Position numbers and translations under genes: made by a program. A stretch of DNA of 64,000 nucleotides. It comes from Tanytarsus gracilentus. Its lineage: Eukaryota > Arthropoda > Insecta > Diptera > Chironomidae. Of the stretch, positions 62,661 through 64,000 are shown piece after piece. The notes beneath the pieces were generated by a model. The model was given only the letters and a program-made list of their open reading frames with translations. It did not search any database and was not told where the DNA came from. The stretch spans positions 5,726,501 through 5,790,500 of the forward strand of contig JAXRKN010000045.1 in the NCBI GenBank assembly GCA_038502055.1, written 5' to 3'. Every line of letters begins with the position of its first letter. Position 1 is the stretch's first letter.

Positions 62661-64000
62661 TTATTTTTACAGAAATAATTAATCACGCGGCAGAAGTAAC
62701 TTGGTAAATTTTTGATAACGCAAAACCATGCTGAAATTCCAAGAAAAATATTTTGGAGAATTTGCGATAAAAAATATTTTAATAATTCATTACAAGAAAG
62801 TTTAGAGCTGTTTAAAAAGAATAAAATTCAGGTTTGAATCTTAATTTAAAAGGAGTTTTTGCTTTTATTTTTAAATTTAACTTCTCCTAAAAATAATTTT
62901 CACTAGAAATTTTTAAAGCATAAAAATAACTCAAAAAGTTGAATTTCTGACACATTCATCTCATCATAATTGCACTCACTCGAAAAAAAAGAAAGGCACG
63001 TAAATTGTGTTCAGTGCACCCTCGAGTATGCAAATTATAAGGAAATCAAGTTAAAATTTCCAGACTCGTTTCAATTCCTTCTCTCATAAAAAGAAAGACG
63101 ACGCTAATTAACGTAACCGTTTCAAGTCTTTGCATTCATTCATCTCGTACATATATTTTGCCATTCAATCAACTTGTTGTCCATTGACACTCGAAGAGCT
63201 TTATCGAGCCACGCGTTAACAACATCGAAGGTATTGACTGCCTTAAATATATTTATAATAATAATAATTCTTAATTACATTCAAATTTGATTTGCTTTTC
63301 AAATTTCGTCTGGTCACTCACATTTTGTGAGCGAATAAATTGGTGATGGTATCGAAGATGGGTCACTCTCATTTTTTGACGACGAAAGCTCTGAAGTGAC
63401 GTTAAGACTAAAAAATTTAATTAAAATTATTTGTTTAAATTTCATATTAAAACAGGATAAAAAAATATAAGTTTCCATCCCTTGTACGACGGCGCGATAT
63501 TAAAAGGCAAAAACTCATTTCTTATTATGATTGAATTTATTTGGAAGGCAAACGCCTATCAATATTTAATAAATGAAGTGAAGAAACTTCAAACGATTTA
63601 GTCTTGGATGTTAATACGAATTTGGTTCGCGACCATAAAGGCATAAAGCACACATGACGAATATCCAATCTAATAGACATTTGAACGCTTCAAAAAGGCG
63701 ACATGATATGATTTGATTTGATTTAAAAGTGTAATTCATATTCAAGACAATTATGGCTACATGTTTGACATTCATAATGAGCCAATTTGAAGTTCAATGC
63801 TTTTGAATTAATGACTTTTTTTATTATGCGGCGGCTTTAAGCGCGATTTATGGAACAAAACATTTATTGATTTTTTTTTCAAAAGTAAAGAACGATGTTG
63901 AAAGTGAAACACTAGAAAATTTAATGAAATATTTTTTAAAAATTACTAAAATAATTTAAAATTATTAAATAAATAAAACCAACATAAATGAATTTTCTTC
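62661..64000. other. noncoding right end of the window
   Basis: No exon recognised. It contains a degenerate B-box-like motif (GGTTTGAATCT, 62831) and a single TTTCCATCCCTTG arm at about 63472, with no clear partner. Confidence 0.55.

Noticed and set aside
1..64000. CRISPR arrays, operons, prokaryotic promoters or phage
   Set aside because: Spliced genes, a TATA-initiator promoter, hAT-type MITEs and low coding density show eukaryotic DNA. The tandem repeats are satellites without spacers.

Overview
The window reads as AT-rich nuclear DNA of an insect, most likely a dipteran. It holds a knirps-family orphan nuclear receptor split by one very large intron, two prophenoloxidase genes with many tiny (about 50-120 bp) GT-AG introns, and a small secreted JHBP/takeout-like protein. 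Coding density is low: four genes in 64 kb. The knirps family and the prophenoloxidase type fit Insecta. The AT content and overall style would suit a nematoceran fly, but that last step is inference.

Layout. 1-800: T-rich short tandem array, then a 120-bp minisatellite and a small inverted repeat. 805-20186: noncoding DNA upstream of the receptor, containing a bounded 1-kb repeat element (about 4034-5009) with a 129-bp minisatellite and a 1.8-kb repeat element (17030-18840) with terminal inverted repeats, two internal satellites and a tRNA-like sequence. 20187-38950: the knirps-family gene, two coding exons on either side of a 17.8-kb intron that carries two MITEs with hAT-type 8-bp target duplications. 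42055-42909 (minus): three-exon JHBP-like gene. 42910-54509: noncoding. 54662-57289 (plus) and 59837-62508 (minus): two prophenoloxidase paralogs, tail to tail, each with 11 exons at the same intron positions and near-identical core promoters. A degenerate copy of the minisatellite family lies between them.

The genes do not form one pathway. The receptor is a developmental transcriptional repressor. The two prophenoloxidases act in melanization, and the JHBP-like protein would be a secreted lipid carrier.

The strongest unexplained signal is a dispersed short motif, GGTTCGAATCC, with a palindromic AT-rich surround. It has 11 exact copies and about ten near-copies in both orientations. Its geometry is that of a tRNA T-arm, i.e. 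a Pol III/TFIIIC B box, but no tRNA body is present. Both hAT-type MITEs landed in or within 10 bp of such a motif. A family of roughly 60-110 bp foldback elements ending in CAAGGGATGGAAA is a second candidate for something undescribed.
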